Shown one piece after another: positions 15,789 to 25,663 of a stretch of 37,325 nt of DNA. A program made the translations under genes and the position numbers. The stretch covers positions 1 to 37,325 of the forward strand of contig QWOP01000027.1 in the NCBI GenBank assembly GCA_003669605.1, in the 5' to 3' direction. Source of the DNA: Planctomycetota bacterium. GTDB taxonomy: Bacteria; Planctomycetota; Planctomycetia; Pirellulales; UBA1268. Position 1 is the stretch's first letter; each line of letters opens with the position of its first letter. The notes under the pieces are model-generated. The model made no database searches and was not told the origin of the DNA. It was given only the letters and a program-made list of their open reading frames with translations.

Positions 15789-18700
15789 TCACTTTGTGAC
15801 GCTCAGATTGCGGGCCGTGGCGGTGTTGTACTGGGTTGTCACACCGGCCCCGAATCCGGTGTTGACCACCGAGGTGCCGGTGCAGGTGCCCGTGGCGTAT
15901 ACGCCAGTTGTGGCGTAGGAGATGGTGTTGTACTGGGTGCCCGGGCCACCGATCAGCGCCCCGGTGGCCGCGTTGATCGAGATCCCGGTCGTCGCCTGGT
16001 AGATCGAGTTCCCCTGGATGATCGTGCCGGCGTTGTTGCCAGTCACGAACAGTCCGATGGTCGTCCGCGACGTCCCGGAGAGGAGGTTGCCCTGGCCGTC
16101 CAGGCCGAAGGTCACCCCCTGGCCGGCCAGGTAAGCCCCCTGCGTGTTGCCGTTGAAGGTTGAACTGAGGATCGACGTCCCGCTGAGAGCGCCGCTGGCA
16201 TAGATGCCGTAGAGACTGTTGCTGACGGTGATCACCGAGATCGTTGTGCTTGCGGCCGCGGTGAGCTTGACGCCGGCCTGACCGAAATTTTGCAGCGTCA
16301 CGCCGGTGACCCCGCCACCCGCCTTGGTGAGCACCAAGCCGTTGGCACTGGCCCCCGCCGCGGCACCGTTGAGTGTCAGCATACTCTTGCCGTTGACAGT
16401 CAGCGGGACTGTGGCCGTGGGCAGGGCCGAAGCGAGGTTGATGACCGTGGGCGTGCTGACGGTGATCTGCGACGCCGCACCGAGGCTGTTGATGGTGGTC
16501 ATCAGCTGCCGCAATGATCCGGTGCCGCTGTCGGCAGCACTGGTCAGCGCCCACTGGATCTTCTTGCCGACAGGCATTGTCACCCCGCCGGGGGCGACGA
16601 TCGTGCCGCCGTTGGCCATCACCACCCCACCGCCGCTGACGCCGGTGAAGTTGACTGCCCCGGTCGTCTGCAGGATCGGGCTCGGCAAGGCACCGATGCG
16701 GACGTTCCCACTGGCGCTGGTTCCGATCGTGATCAGACCCTTGGTCGTCACCTGACCGATTTCCAATTTGCCGATGTTTTGCACCGTCAGCGGGGCGTTG
16801 ATGGCCGTCAACTTCGCCGAAAGGAGGCCGATCGTGTTGCCGGCGTTGTTGAGCGTCACGCCGCCGACGGTGGTGGCCACGTCGAGGCTCGCGACGGTCA
16901 TCGCACCAGGCTGCGTGATCGCACCGCCGGCCCGGATCGTGACCGCTCCTGCCGACACCGTCGAGAGCGCGATGTCGTCCTTGTCGGTGAAGGATGCGGC
17001 CCTGTCACCATTACTGATCGCCAGCAGGTTGACGTCGTTGGCGACGTTGGTGAGGGTGATCGCCCCCGCCGTGGCCGTCAGCGAGGCGGCATTGGCGACG
17101 ATCGCACCGGTCTGGGTGAGGTTGCCTCCGGTGGAGAGGGCGAGGAAGCCGGCAGTCGCCGACTCGACGACCAGATCATCCTTGTCGGTAAACGTGACGT
17201 CGCGGGTGCCGTTGGTGATCTTGATCGAGTCCGCGTCGTTGGCGGCCCCATTGAGGGTGATCGTCCCGGCCGTGGTGCTCACCTGCAGGCTCTTGGCCGT
17301 CACCGTGCCCGGAACGGTGGTGTTGCCCACGGAGGAGAGTTTCACGGTGCCGCCGGAGATCGTCGTCGTCGCCACCCCGCTGATGGCTCCGGCGGCGGTG
17401 ACCGTCGTCGTGCCCCCCAGGACGGGATCGTTGATCAGGGCGCCGGTGCCCACGAAGGTCACGTTGCCGGTGAGGGCTGTGATCGTGATCGTCTTGGCGG
17501 TGCCGATGGTCTGCACCGGCCCGGTGATCGTCACCGAATCGGCGATCACCGTCAGGTTGCTGTTGGTGAAGTAGGCACCGAGGGTGAAATTCTGCCCCGG
17601 CTTGTTGATCGTGCCGTCCTTGACGATCGTCGTCGGCACGTCGGCCGGGTTGTAGGTGGGGGTCGTCTTGGTCTCGTAGGAGAGGACGTTGGAGATGATC
17701 TTGGCCGGAGGCACCAGCACGAACGTCCCGTTGACTGCCGAGATTGCCACCTGCGACGGGGCCGTGAGGTCGCCGACGATGTTGATGCTCCCTGTTGCCG
17801 AGGAGAGCGCCACATAGCCATCGACGCTGGCCACGGTGATCGGGCCGGCGTTGTAACTCCCGGCGTTGCCGTAGGCGAAACTGGTGGCTGCCGTGCCGGT
17901 GACGGCGGTCACCGAATTGGCGGCGTTGATCAGCGACACCCCCCCGGCGACCGAGGTGGCGACGAGCGCCGCCCCGGTGATCGGGCCGGTCTGGGTCACC
18001 GTTTGCTGGCCGGTGATGCTGATCAATCCGCCGGTGATCCCTCCGATCACGAGGTTGCCATCGGAATCGGAGATCGAGACGGCTCCAGCCCCATTGGAGG
18101 CGGTGAAGGAGTCGATCACGTTGGTCTGCGTGTTGAGGACGATCGGGTCGGTGCCGTTGCCGATGACGGACAACTTGGTGGCGTTGATGAAGCCCGACTG
18201 CGTCAACGGGCCGGCGGTGGTGATGTTCACCACGCCACCATGGATGAAGGCGATGTCGAGCGGGCCGTCGGCGTTCCCCACCGACACCGGGGCGCTGGCG
18301 TTGCTGGCCGCGAAGGTGCGGATGGCGTTGGCCTGCGTGTCGAGGGTGATTGCCCCCACACCGTTGCCGCCGATGGTGAGGTTGCCGGCGGTGATCGCCC
18401 CAGACTGCGTCACGGCGCCGGAGGCCGTTACCGAGAGGAGGCCGACGTTCGATTTACCGAGGACAAGATCACCGCTGGAATCCTTGACGACCACCGTGCC
18501 GAGCGGGTTGGTGGCGGCAAAGGCGTCGATCGCGTTGACCTGCGTGTCGAGCGTGATCGGGAAGCCGTTGCTGGTGACAGTGAGGTTCGTGGAGTTGATG
18601 AATCCCGACTGCGTCAGCGGGCCACCGGTGGCGATGATGTTTACCGGGCCCCCCTGGATGAAGGCGATGTCGAGGCCGCCGGAGACATCTTTGATCCCGA

Positions 18701-21700
18701 CTGGAGCGCTTGCGTTGCTGCCGGCAAAGGTGCCAATCGCGTTGGCTTGGGTGTCGAGCTTGATCGGATCGACGCCGCTCCCGGTGATCGCCAGCACGCC
18801 GGCGGTGATAGCGCCTGACTGGGTGACCAGGCCGGCCGCCGAGATCGTCATGTTGGCGACATTGGAAGCGAGCATGTCGAGCCCGCCGAAGGCGTCCTTG
18901 ACCGTCACGGTGCCGCCGGGGTTCTTGGCGCCGAAGGCACCGAAGTTGTTGTTGTAGGTGTCGAGCGTGATCGGCGAACCGTTGCTGGTGACGCTCAGCG
19001 ACTGCAGGTTGAGGGCCGCCGACTGGGTGATCGGGCCGGCAGCGCCGATCCCCGCTGTGCCGCCGGTGAGGCTCGCGATCACCAGAGCATGATCGTTGGT
19101 GACGTACATCGAACCGGGCGCCGAGAGGCTCACCGAGTCGACCTTGAGTTCGATCGGATCATCGACAGCGCCGATCGAGCCGGTGTTGGAGGTGAGGCTG
19201 ACAGTCTTGGCGGAGAGATCGAGCGTCGTGTCGCCGTCGGTGATCGACTTGAAGGCGGTGACGGTCACCTTGCCGTTGGTGGTGTTGGTAAGCAGGCTGC
19301 CGAGCTGCACGCCGTCAGTGGTGCTCGTGAGGATGATCCCGGTCTTGGCGGTCTCCGCCCGGACGTCGGTGGCGGAGATTGTGCCGCCGGCAGTGACGTC
19401 GACGCTGCCTGTCAGGGAGATCACCGACTTGAATCCCGTCGGGCCGGTGGGCTCGCCGAGGGTGATGTTATCGAGTTCCCGGATCGTGATGTCGCTGCTG
19501 GCCTGGGCCCCAAGCGTGCCCACCGCGGTCCGGAGGCTGATGATCCCGTCAACCTTCGCCACGGCGCTCACCCGGGCGGTGGTGGCGCTGATATTCGGCG
19601 TCAGGCTGGTGGGATCCGCGGAGAGCACGTCTCCGAGGGAGGTCAGCGTCACCACCCCCTTGGGGGCAAAGATGTTGCCGGCATAGATCGAATCGACCCC
19701 GCTGAGCGTGGTGAGCGTGACATTGTTGAGTTCAGAGCCAACCTTCGTTGCCGTCAGTGGCGTGACCGAGGTGATCGCCACGTTGTTGGCTGCCGCCACG
19801 TCGACGAGCGTCACCGGCAGGGCGCTGACGCTGTCGATCGTGATTGTCGAGGTGGGGGCAAAGGCGGAAATCTTCGCCACATCGGTGTCGAGATCGACCC
19901 GGCCGGAGGTAGAGGTGAGGCTCGCCGAGCCCCCGAAGACCTCCGCCGCGTTCCCTGTGACGGCCTGGAGGAGATTTGAGCCGGCCTGCAGCTTCACTGA
20001 GCCATTGGGGCCGGAATCGGCCCGGTAGACGCTCATCACGCCGCCGGCGATGACCGTGATCGGACCGTTATTGGCAGTCAGGCCGGTGGAGGGAGTGCCG
20101 ACGAAGAGGTCGTCGGCCTCGTCGATCAACAGCGGGGCGCCGGAACCGGTCACCCGGCCACTGACCGATTCGACTTTCGTCTTGACGCTTGCGCCATTGA
20201 GGGCCGAGACCACCAGATCCTTGGCTGACACCAGACCGGCGGAGGAGGGGGTGGTGCTGGTGATCGAGCCGGCGTCGGCCTGGAGGGAGATGCTCCGCGG
20301 TGCGGTCACTGCGGCGTCGATGATCAGGTCGTTGCCGGTGGCCTGGAGCGAGATGTCTTCGGTGCGGGTGGAGTTGAAGTCGCCGGCGGTGACGGGGCCG
20401 GTGATGGTCAACTTCTGTGCCGTGACTCGCACCGAGCCGTCCTTGGTGACGGCGCCTTCGAGAGTCAGATCGCTCGACGGCCGGTTGATGATCAGGTCGC
20501 CAGCACCGGTGAGGACGATCTTGGCGACCGAGAACTGGTTGAGAAGGGCATCGAGCGGCTGCTCCAGTGCCGTCCAGCTGAGCCGTTTGGCGGAGAGCTG
20601 GGCCAACCCTCCGACCTCAGCGATCCCCGTTGCTCCCGATCCGCCGCCGCCGCTGAAGGTCACCACCGGTGCCACGGCGTATCCCGCGCCGGGGCTGGTG
20701 ACCGTCACTCCGCTGACCGTGCCGCCGCTGATCGTGGCGGTGGCCAAGGCCCCCGAGCCGTAGGGCACGAGGGTCACCGTCGGCGGGGTCGCGGAACTGA
20801 AGAAGGAGCCGTTGTCGCTGATGCGGATGCTGGTGACGACGCCACCGCTGACATTGGCGACGCCGGTCGCCCCCGAGCCCACTGGCGCCAGGATCACGTC
20901 GGTCGTCGAGGCGTTGTAGGCCGAGCCGCTGCTTTGCAGCGTGATTCCGGTGACGACGTACGACGTGGTGACTGTTCCGGTGGCATCTGTGAGGGCACCG
21001 CCGCCAGAGAATGTCAGCGTCGGCGTGCCTGAGTACCCCGAACCAGGATTGGTGATGGTGACAGCGGTGACATAGCCGTTGGTCACCGTGGCGATGGCCG
21101 TGGCACCACTGCCGGTGCCGGTGATTGTGACTGTCGGTGCGGAGGTGTAGCCGGTGCCTGAGCCTGTCAGGGTGAAGCCGGTGACTCCCAGGGCCGTGGT
21201 GGCGATGGCCACCGCCCCCGAGCCCGAGCCGGAGCGGTCGACGATGGTCACCGTCGGCGGGGCGACGTAGCCCTTGCCGGGGGAGGCGAGGTTGACATGG
21301 GTGATCGAGCCGATGCCGTTGACCGACACGGCGTTGGCGGTGGCGCCTCCGCCGGAAGCGACCGGGACAAGGCTGATCGTCGTGGTGGCCGGGTTGTAGG
21401 CGGTGCCGGGGGCGATGATCGTGATCGAATCGACCACCAGTTCGACGCTCCCTAAGAGGACCGCCGCAGTGCCGCCAGAGGCTGGTGGCGAAAGTGTGAT
21501 CGACGGAGTGCTGCTGTAGTTGTGCCCCGATTCGAGCGCCCGGTAGCCGACAGCGGTGTAGTTGGAATCGTTGAAGGTCAACAGCATCCCGGTGCCGCTG
21601 CCGCCGCTGACGCCACTGGCCCGGGTGGTGTATCCGGATCCTGCCCGGACGACCGTCACGCCGGTGGTGAAGGAGTCGGTGAAGACCGTCGTCGTGGCGG

Positions 21701-24700
21701 GGATGAAGATCCCGCCGCTGCTCCCGCCGGAGAGGGTCACGGTGGCGCCATGGATATACCCGCTCCCCGGGTTGTCGACGGAAATGAAGGTCACTCTGCC
21801 GGTGACCAGATCGATGAAGGCAGTCGCCGACGCCCCCGACCCGGCCCCATCGATGGCGTTGATGGTCACCGTCGGGGCGGAGGTATAGCCCACGCCTCCC
21901 GAATTGACATTGATGAAACCGATCTGCGTGTCGCCCTGCACTTGGAGGACGGCACCGCTGCCACCGACATGGTTGAGGATCGACTTGGTGGTGAACCCAC
22001 TGCCGCCTCCACCGGCTGCCACGGTGACGGCGGTCGCCACGCCGCCGGTGGTCACCGCACTGACAGTCAGCCGCAGCCCGCTGGCAGCCAGCGCCGGGTC
22101 GGACAGATAGAGGATGTCGCCGGGGGTGTAATTGCCTCCGCCGCGGGTCACCGTCGCGGAGGTGACAACGCCACCGGCGGAGACTGCGGTGATCTGCACT
22201 TGGAGCCCGGTGCCGGCGACCACGGTGAGCAAGTCGCCAACGGCGTAGCCGGTGCCTTGGCTGGTGATAGCACCAACCGAGGCGTTGGTGATGCCGAGGA
22301 GGGGCTGGCCGGTGGCGCCGGTGCCGCCCCCGCCGGTCACCGTGGCGGTGGTGCCACCACCATACTTTGAGCCGCTGGTGGAGACCACGCCGCTGGTCAC
22401 GCCACCGGTCAGATTGGCGACGGCGCTGGCTCCGTAGCCCGAGCCACTGGAATCGACAATCTGCACTTCAGGCGGCGCCGTGAATGCCGTGCCGCGCTGG
22501 GAGACATTGATGCCGGTAAGAGCGCCGGTGGAGTCAACGCTCACGGTGCCGGCGGCCCCGCCGTCGCCGGACGAGATGACCACCATCGGGGGCACCTGAT
22601 AGCCGGAGCCACCATTGGTGACCGTCAGCGACGTCACGCCACTGATGCTGGCCACCGCCTCAGCCGCCGATCCGCCCCCGCCGACGAACGAGACTGTCGG
22701 CGGCGTCTTGTAGCCGAGGCCGCCGTTGCTGATCGTGATCCCGACGACCGTTCCGCCGCTGAGTTGGGCAGTGGCCACGGCACCCGACCCACTGGTGCCG
22801 CCGTTGGCGAAGACCACCGTGGGGGCGGTCACGTAGCCGCTGCCGCCATTCATAACCTTGATGAACGTCACCTTGCCGTCGCCGACGGTGGGGGTGACCA
22901 GAGCGCCACTCCCGGAGGAGAAGGAGACCGTCGGCGGGCTGCTGTACCCGGTGCCGGGGGCGGTCAGCGTCACGCCGGTGATCCGCCCAGGAGTCAGCAC
23001 CCGGCCGAGTGGGGCGTTGAACGACAACTGATCAGCCACCGTGAATGTGGCATCGGGGCTCATGACGATGTTCCCCTTGTCGGCCGAGAGGACGAAGTCC
23101 TGCGTCGGGCTGAAAGGGTTTGCGTCGTTGACAAACACGTCGCCGACGGCCCGGATGTCGCCGTCGGCGGCGGAGAGCTTGATCGTGCCGTTGGTTGTCT
23201 TCAGATCGTTGGCGATCAAGCCGACTGCCGTCGTGGCTAGCGTGATGCTGCCGGTACCGGCGACAGCCACTTGGAGCGCCGTCAGCAACCCCTTGGCGTT
23301 GACGGTGATGTCGCCATCGCCGCTGACCATCACGGGGTTGAGGGTGATCCCGTCATCGTCGCTGAGGAAGATCGATCCCCCCGCCTTGGCGCTGACGGTG
23401 TCGGTGCGGGTGACAGCGATGATCGAACCGGAAGCGGTCAAATTCAGCGCCAGCGCTTCCAGGCGGGAATCGCTTTTGATGTTGCCGGCTGCGGTGAAGA
23501 TGATCGTGTCGCCGGTCGCCTTGACGACTGCGGCACTGGTCGCCTTGATGTCGCCGGCAGTGGCGGTGACGACAAGATTGCCGATGCCCACGGTGCCGGC
23601 CGAGACGTTGCTGCCGATCGACACCGAACTGCCGGTGAGGGTGATGTCCCCCTGCTGCGTGGAGACAGGGCGGTTGATGTTGAGCGTGCTGGCGTCGAGC
23701 GTCAGGCCGCCGATGGTGTCGACATTGGAATTGGTAATCACCTGCCCCCGGGGAGCATGGAGGGCGATTGTGGCCTTGGAGGCGGGGAGGGCGTTGATCG
23801 TCAGATCACCCTGCACCTGGTTGATGTCGATAGCGATGTCGGCCGCCGGACCGGCACTGGTGCCGGCGAAGATGTTGTGCTGGGAGAACCCGGCGGTGCG
23901 GACATTGATGGCGCCACCATCGGCTCCAGCGTTGTTGAGCGTGATGCTGCCGCCGCCGCTGATCAGGCCGGAGGGGCCAGTCGTGATGTACCGCGGATCG
24001 ACCGAGTTGGTCTGCAGGTTGACCTGTCCGGCATTCAGAATCTGGCCGTCGATCTGGATGTTGCCACCGTTGCCGCCGTAGCCGTACTGGGAGTAGGGGC
24101 TAAAGGCCGACGGGGGGACACCGCTGCCGGTGCGGATGTCGGTGGTGCCGCTGACAGTGGCTCCGGCGATGATCTTGAAGTCACCGTTGGAAACGCGGGC
24201 CTGGAGGCCGCCGGTGACGGAGTTCTCGATCTGGATCAGATCATCGGCCCGGAAGTTGTTGCCGTATTTCGGATTGAGAGCCGCTTGGACGTAGATCTGA
24301 TCGGCGAGCAGGTTGTAGCCACCACCGCCGTTTGGCAGCGCCCCGGTGGGGGCGGCTCCGGCGTTCGTTTCCGTGGCGTCGGAGCGGATGATGATCGTCG
24401 AGGTGCCGATCGCTTGGCTAAAATCGACTTCCAAAGCCAGCGGCATCGAATCGCCGACATGGAGGATGAATGTCGGGTCGACCGTCCCAGGGGCACAGGA
24501 GATCCGCACCTTGGAGAGGTAGAACGTCTCCAACTGATCGGACTTGGTGTTCCAGTTGGTGGCGATGGAGTTGGCGTTGACCAGCGACACCGGGCCTTCG
24601 ACGTTCGTCGCCGGCTTGCCGCCGACAGCCGGCAGGCTCGTGCCCCAGTTCCAACCCGCCGGCGCCGGTGCACCGGTAACGCCGGAGCCGAGATTCGTCA

Positions 24701-25025
24701 GTGAACTGAAGGCCGTTCCGTAATCGAATTGCAACTGGCCGGCGATGCCCAGATTGCGCATGTACATCGTGGCGCTGTCGTTGGGCTTCGAGGCGTCGTT
24801 GAAGATCTCGAAGTTGTATTCGTAGGCCTGCGGCGATGACGGCGTGGGGGGAACATTGGAGTGCGTGAAGCCAACGTACTGGAACGCCAGCAGACGGCGA
24901 TCCTCCAGGGGCTCGATCGCGGTCATCGAGGCCTGATTGCGCCGCCGGCGGCGGGCGCCCGTCGCGCCAGCCTGAAGGCGATCGGTGTCACGCGAGAAGC
25001 GATTGAAGATGCTGCCGAGATTCAT
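15789..25025 (-). CDS. giant LEPR-XLL-type repeat protein, probable surface adhesin
   Basis: This protein has 3078 residues. The N-terminus is Arg-rich (ARRRRRN, about 25-30) and carries EPLEDRRLLA (38-47), the LEPR-XLL type motif found at the start of very large exported planctomycete proteins. The rest is Gly/Ser/Thr/Val-rich beta-sheet sequence. About 50-670 is filamentous-haemagglutinin-like; about 675-1475 holds 20 GxGY repeats; about 1475-2860 is further FHA-like strands, including regular units near 68 residues. The C-terminus (about 2860-3078) looks like a right-handed beta-helix with short turns (GLFVTGNNAGTIIQGNSIYQ). No dockerin, PEP-CTERM or autotransporter barrel ends it. The ATG at 25025 has AGGAAG 7 nt upstream; the longer frame to 25244 is unlike coding sequence. 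A cell-surface or adhesin role is inferred. Codon use matches its neighbours. Confidence 0.9.
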   Translation of the reverse strand: MNLGSIFNRFSRDTDRLQAGATGARRRRRNQASMTAIEPLEDRRLLAFQYVGFTHSNVPPTPSSPQAYEYNFEIFNDASKPNDSATMYMRNLGIAGQLQFDYGTAFSSLTNLGSGVTGAPAPAGWNWGTSLPAVGGKPATNVEGPVSLVNANSIATNWNTKSDQLETFYLSKVRISCAPGTVDPTFILHVGDSMPLALEVDFSQAIGTSTIIIRSDATETNAGAAPTGALPNGGGGYNLLADQIYVQAALNPKYGNNFRADDLIQIENSVTGGLQARVSNGDFKIIAGATVSGTTDIRTGSGVPPSAFSPYSQYGYGGNGGNIQIDGQILNAGQVNLQTNSVDPRYITTGPSGLISGGGSITLNNAGADGGAINVRTAGFSQHNIFAGTSAGPAADIAIDINQVQGDLTINALPASKATIALHAPRGQVITNSNVDTIGGLTLDASTLNINRPVSTQQGDITLTGSSVSIGSNVSAGTVGIGNLVVTATAGDIKATSAAVVKATGDTIIFTAAGNIKSDSRLEALALNLTASGSIIAVTRTDTVSAKAGGSIFLSDDDGITLNPVMVSGDGDITVNAKGLLTALQVAVAGTGSITLATTAVGLIANDLKTTNGTIKLSAADGDIRAVGDVFVNDANPFSPTQDFVLSADKGNIVMSPDATFTVADQLSFNAPLGRVLTPGRITGVTLTAPGTGYSSPPTVSFSSGSGALVTPTVGDGKVTFIKVMNGGSGYVTAPTVVFANGGTSGSGAVATAQLSGGTVVGITISNGGLGYKTPPTVSFVGGGGSAAEAVASISGVTSLTVTNGGSGYQVPPMVVISSGDGGAAGTVSVDSTGALTGINVSQRGTAFTAPPEVQIVDSSGSGYGASAVANLTGGVTSGVVSTSGSKYGGGTTATVTGGGGTGATGQPLLGITNASVGAITSQGTGYAVGDLLTVVAGTGLQVQITAVSAGGVVTSATVTRGGGNYTPGDILYLSDPALAASGLRLTVSAVTTGGVATAVTVAAGGGGSGFTTKSILNHVGGSGAVLQVQGDTQIGFINVNSGGVGYTSAPTVTINAIDGAGSGASATAFIDLVTGRVTFISVDNPGSGYIHGATVTLSGGSSGGIFIPATTTVFTDSFTTGVTVVRAGSGYTTRASGVSGGSGTGMLLTFNDSNYTAVGYRALESGHNYSSTPSITLSPPASGGTAAVLLGSVELVVDSITIIAPGTAYNPATTTISLVPVASGGGATANAVSVNGIGSITHVNLASPGKGYVAPPTVTIVDRSGSGSGAVAIATTALGVTGFTLTGSGTGYTSAPTVTITGTGSGATAIATVTNGYVTAVTITNPGSGYSGTPTLTFSGGGALTDATGTVTTSYVVTGITLQSSGSAYNASTTDVILAPVGSGATGVANVSGGVVTSIRISDNGSFFSSATPPTVTLVPYGSGALATATISGGTVSGVTVTSPGAGYAVAPVVTFSGGGGSGATGIAEVGGLAQLSAKRLSWTALEQPLDALLNQFSVAKIVLTGAGDLIINRPSSDLTLEGAVTKDGSVRVTAQKLTITGPVTAGDFNSTRTEDISLQATGNDLIIDAAVTAPRSISLQADAGSITSTTPSSAGLVSAKDLVVSALNGASVKTKVESVSGRVTGSGAPLLIDEADDLFVGTPSTGLTANNGPITVIAGGVMSVYRADSGPNGSVKLQAGSNLLQAVTGNAAEVFGGSASLTSTSGRVDLDTDVAKISAFAPTSTITIDSVSALPVTLVDVAAANNVAITSVTPLTATKVGSELNNVTLTTLSGVDSIYAGNIFAPKGVVTLTSLGDVLSADPTSLTPNISATTARVSAVAKVDGIISLRTAVGTLGAQASSDITIRELDNITLGEPTGPTGFKSVISLTGSVDVTAGGTISATDVRAETAKTGIILTSTTDGVQLGSLLTNTTNGKVTVTAFKSITDGDTTLDLSAKTVSLTSNTGSIGAVDDPIELKVDSVSLSAPGSMYVTNDHALVIASLTGGTAGIGAAGPITQSAALNLQSLSVTSNGSPITLDTYNNNFGAFGAKNPGGTVTVKDAFGGLDMLASNVANMTISAAGLVTQSGAITAGVLAITGSGVDPIKLDTQANAIGTFAGSNASAPVGIKDVSGGLDIAFIQGGPVNIIATGGPLTQSGFINSTNLTVTSNGFPITLDTQVNAIDAFAATNPLGTVVVKDSSGDLVLGKSNVGLLSVTASGAVTQSGAITAGNLTIGGNGVGAITLDTQANAIRTFAASNASAPVSVGNADGPLDIAFIHGGVVNITTAGPLTQSGFINATKLSVIGNGTDPIVLNTQTNVIDSFTASNGAGAVSISDSDGNLVIGGITGGLISITGQQTVTQTGPITGAALVATSVAGGVSLINAANSVTAVTGTAATSFAYGNAGSYNAGPITVASVDGYVALSSATGSINIVGDLTAPSQVAISAVNGTFVLVPPAKIISNVLSYETKTTPTYNPADVPTTIVKDGTINKPGQNFTLGAYFTNSNLTVIADSVTITGPVQTIGTAKTITITALTGNVTFVGTGALINDPVLGGTTTVTAAGAISGVATTTISGGTVKLSSVGNTTVPGTVTAKSLQVSTTAGTITLNGAANDADSIKITNGTRDVTFTDKDDLVVESATAGFLALSTGGNLTQTGAIVANAASLTATAGAITLTNVANDVNLLAISNGDRAASFTDKDDIALSTVSAGAVTIRAGGAITQPGAMTVASLDVATTVGGVTLNNAGNTIGLLSAKLTAINAPLTVQNIGKLEIGQVTTKGLITIGTSASGNVRIGALPSPILQTTGAVNFTGVSGGGVVMANGGTIVAPGGVTMPVGKKIQWALTSAADSGTGSLRQLMTTINSLGAASQITVSTPTVINLASALPTATVPLTVNGKSMLTLNGAAAGASANGLVLTKAGGGVTGVTLQNFGQAGVKLTAAASTTISVITVSNSLYGIYASGALSGTSILSSTFNGNTQGAYLAGQGVTFGLDGQGNLLSGTSRTTIGLFVTGNNAGTIIQGNSIYQATTGISINAATGALIGGPGTQYNTISYATTGVYATGTCTGTSVVNTGFGAGVTTQYNTATARNLSVTK
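16880..17330 (-). repeat. diverged copies of the ~67-residue repeat
   Basis: TQTGAIVANAASL and TQPGAMTVASL recur 201 nt apart (plus-strand positions 17110 and 16909), with the shared element FTDKDD in each unit. They look like outlying copies of the repeat family at 17960-19040. Confidence 0.6.
17960..19040 (-). repeat. ~207-nt protein-coding tandem repeats in the giant gene
   Basis: The TQSG/TQTG landmark lies near plus-strand positions 17989, 18196, 18403, 18607, 18817 and 19021, giving intervals of 207, 207, 204, 210 and 204 nt (68-70 residues). Each full unit carries ITLDTQ-like and NAI-F-A-SN-like segments. The copies at 18196 and 18607 share GFIN(A/S)T, whereas those at 18403 and 18817 share GAITAG. 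This points to duplication of a two-unit block of about 411-414 nt. Confidence 0.85.
20600..22995 (-). repeat. 20 GxGY beta-repeats in the giant gene
   Basis: About 800 residues consist of units of roughly 35-50 residues following the pattern GxGYxxxPTVxxxGGGGxGAxAxAxxxGxVxxVxVxxxG. Counting by eye gives 20 copies. Some are canonical (NGGSGYVTAPTVVF, GSGTGYTSAPTVTI) and others have lost the Tyr or Pro (QRGTAFTAPPEVQI, SSGSAYNASTTDVIL). DNA identity between copies is modest, so expansion is not recent. Confidence 0.85.
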
Positions 25026-25663
25026 GGCGCTACTTCCTGAGGAAAACGACGAGCGAGCGTGGAGTGAGACTGCCTGCAACGGCACCCCCAAAGGAGATGA
25101 ACCGTCACCGAGAGACGAGGAACCGGTAGAAAATCGTGGGAACCGACCAAGTGGCGGCAAGAGATACGGGGCGGAGGACTGCTCTGATTTGCGAGCAAAG
25201 GTTCGCCGGGCAGCGGTGCTTTTCGGCACCTCTTGTATCGGCATCGGGAGCGCGGTCTGTGGGGCGATCCCCCCGGCGACGGCACTCTTTCCCCGGCAGA
25301 CAGGGGGTTAGAGCCCCCCCGCCTTCCGCAGATTGCCGCGTCAAACCGAACCCCGAGCCGGCCTGGCGGCCTGGCGAACCTTTGCTTTCTGTGTTGCCCC
25401 GTCCCAAATAGAACGGTTCTCGACGGAAAAAGTTCACTGGCGGCCCTTCATTTTTTTTTCCAGCCGTTCTCCGGTAGTCAGCCGGGGCGAGTCGGGGGCC
25501 TGCGGGGCGGGCGATTGTCTCCAAGCCTCCTCCCGCTTGGCGGCCGGGGGAGCGGGGCGACTTGCTCCGCTATTCCCCGGCGGCCGGGCCCGCTGGCTGA
25601 GCCCGCGAGCCGGGCCAGCTCGCTAGGCCGAGGCATGGAAGAGATCAAATCGAGCGGATCGGC
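25026..25663 (-). other. 638-nt leader region between the BBP7 gene and the giant gene
   Basis: It contains no supportable gene. On the minus strand it holds a hairpin downstream of the BBP7 gene, a 9-nt homopolymer (plus-strand T at 25451-25459) and AGGAAG before the giant gene's ATG. Short direct repeats of GGCCTGGC occur near 25365. It is long enough to hold a separate promoter for the giant gene, but I cannot point to one. Confidence 0.5.
25592..25619 (-). terminator. nested hairpin downstream of the BBP7 gene
   Basis: An outer GCTGGC/GCCAGC stem encloses an alternative GCCCG-cgagc-CGGGC hairpin, 45 nt past the BBP7 stop. No T-tract follows on the minus strand. It may terminate or stabilise the BBP7 transcript. 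Confidence 0.35.

Noticed and set aside
16779..18818. 679-codon plus-strand ORF antisense to the giant gene
   Set aside because: Its Arg/Gly/Asp-rich composition is the shadow of a GC3-biased repeat gene on the other strand; it has no domain motif and no ribosome-binding site context.
23271..24704. 477-codon plus-strand ORF antisense to the giant gene
   Set aside because: Same shadow composition as the ORF at 16779-18818, with no recognisable motif.
25026..25244. N-terminal extension of the giant protein (73 residues)
   Set aside because: The ATG at 25025 has a good AGGAAG site and leads straight to the LEPR-type motif; the extension is unlike an export N-terminus.
25451..25459. Run of nine T as an intrinsic terminator
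   Set aside because: Both flanking genes are on the minus strand, where this run is poly-A, and no hairpin precedes it on the plus strand.
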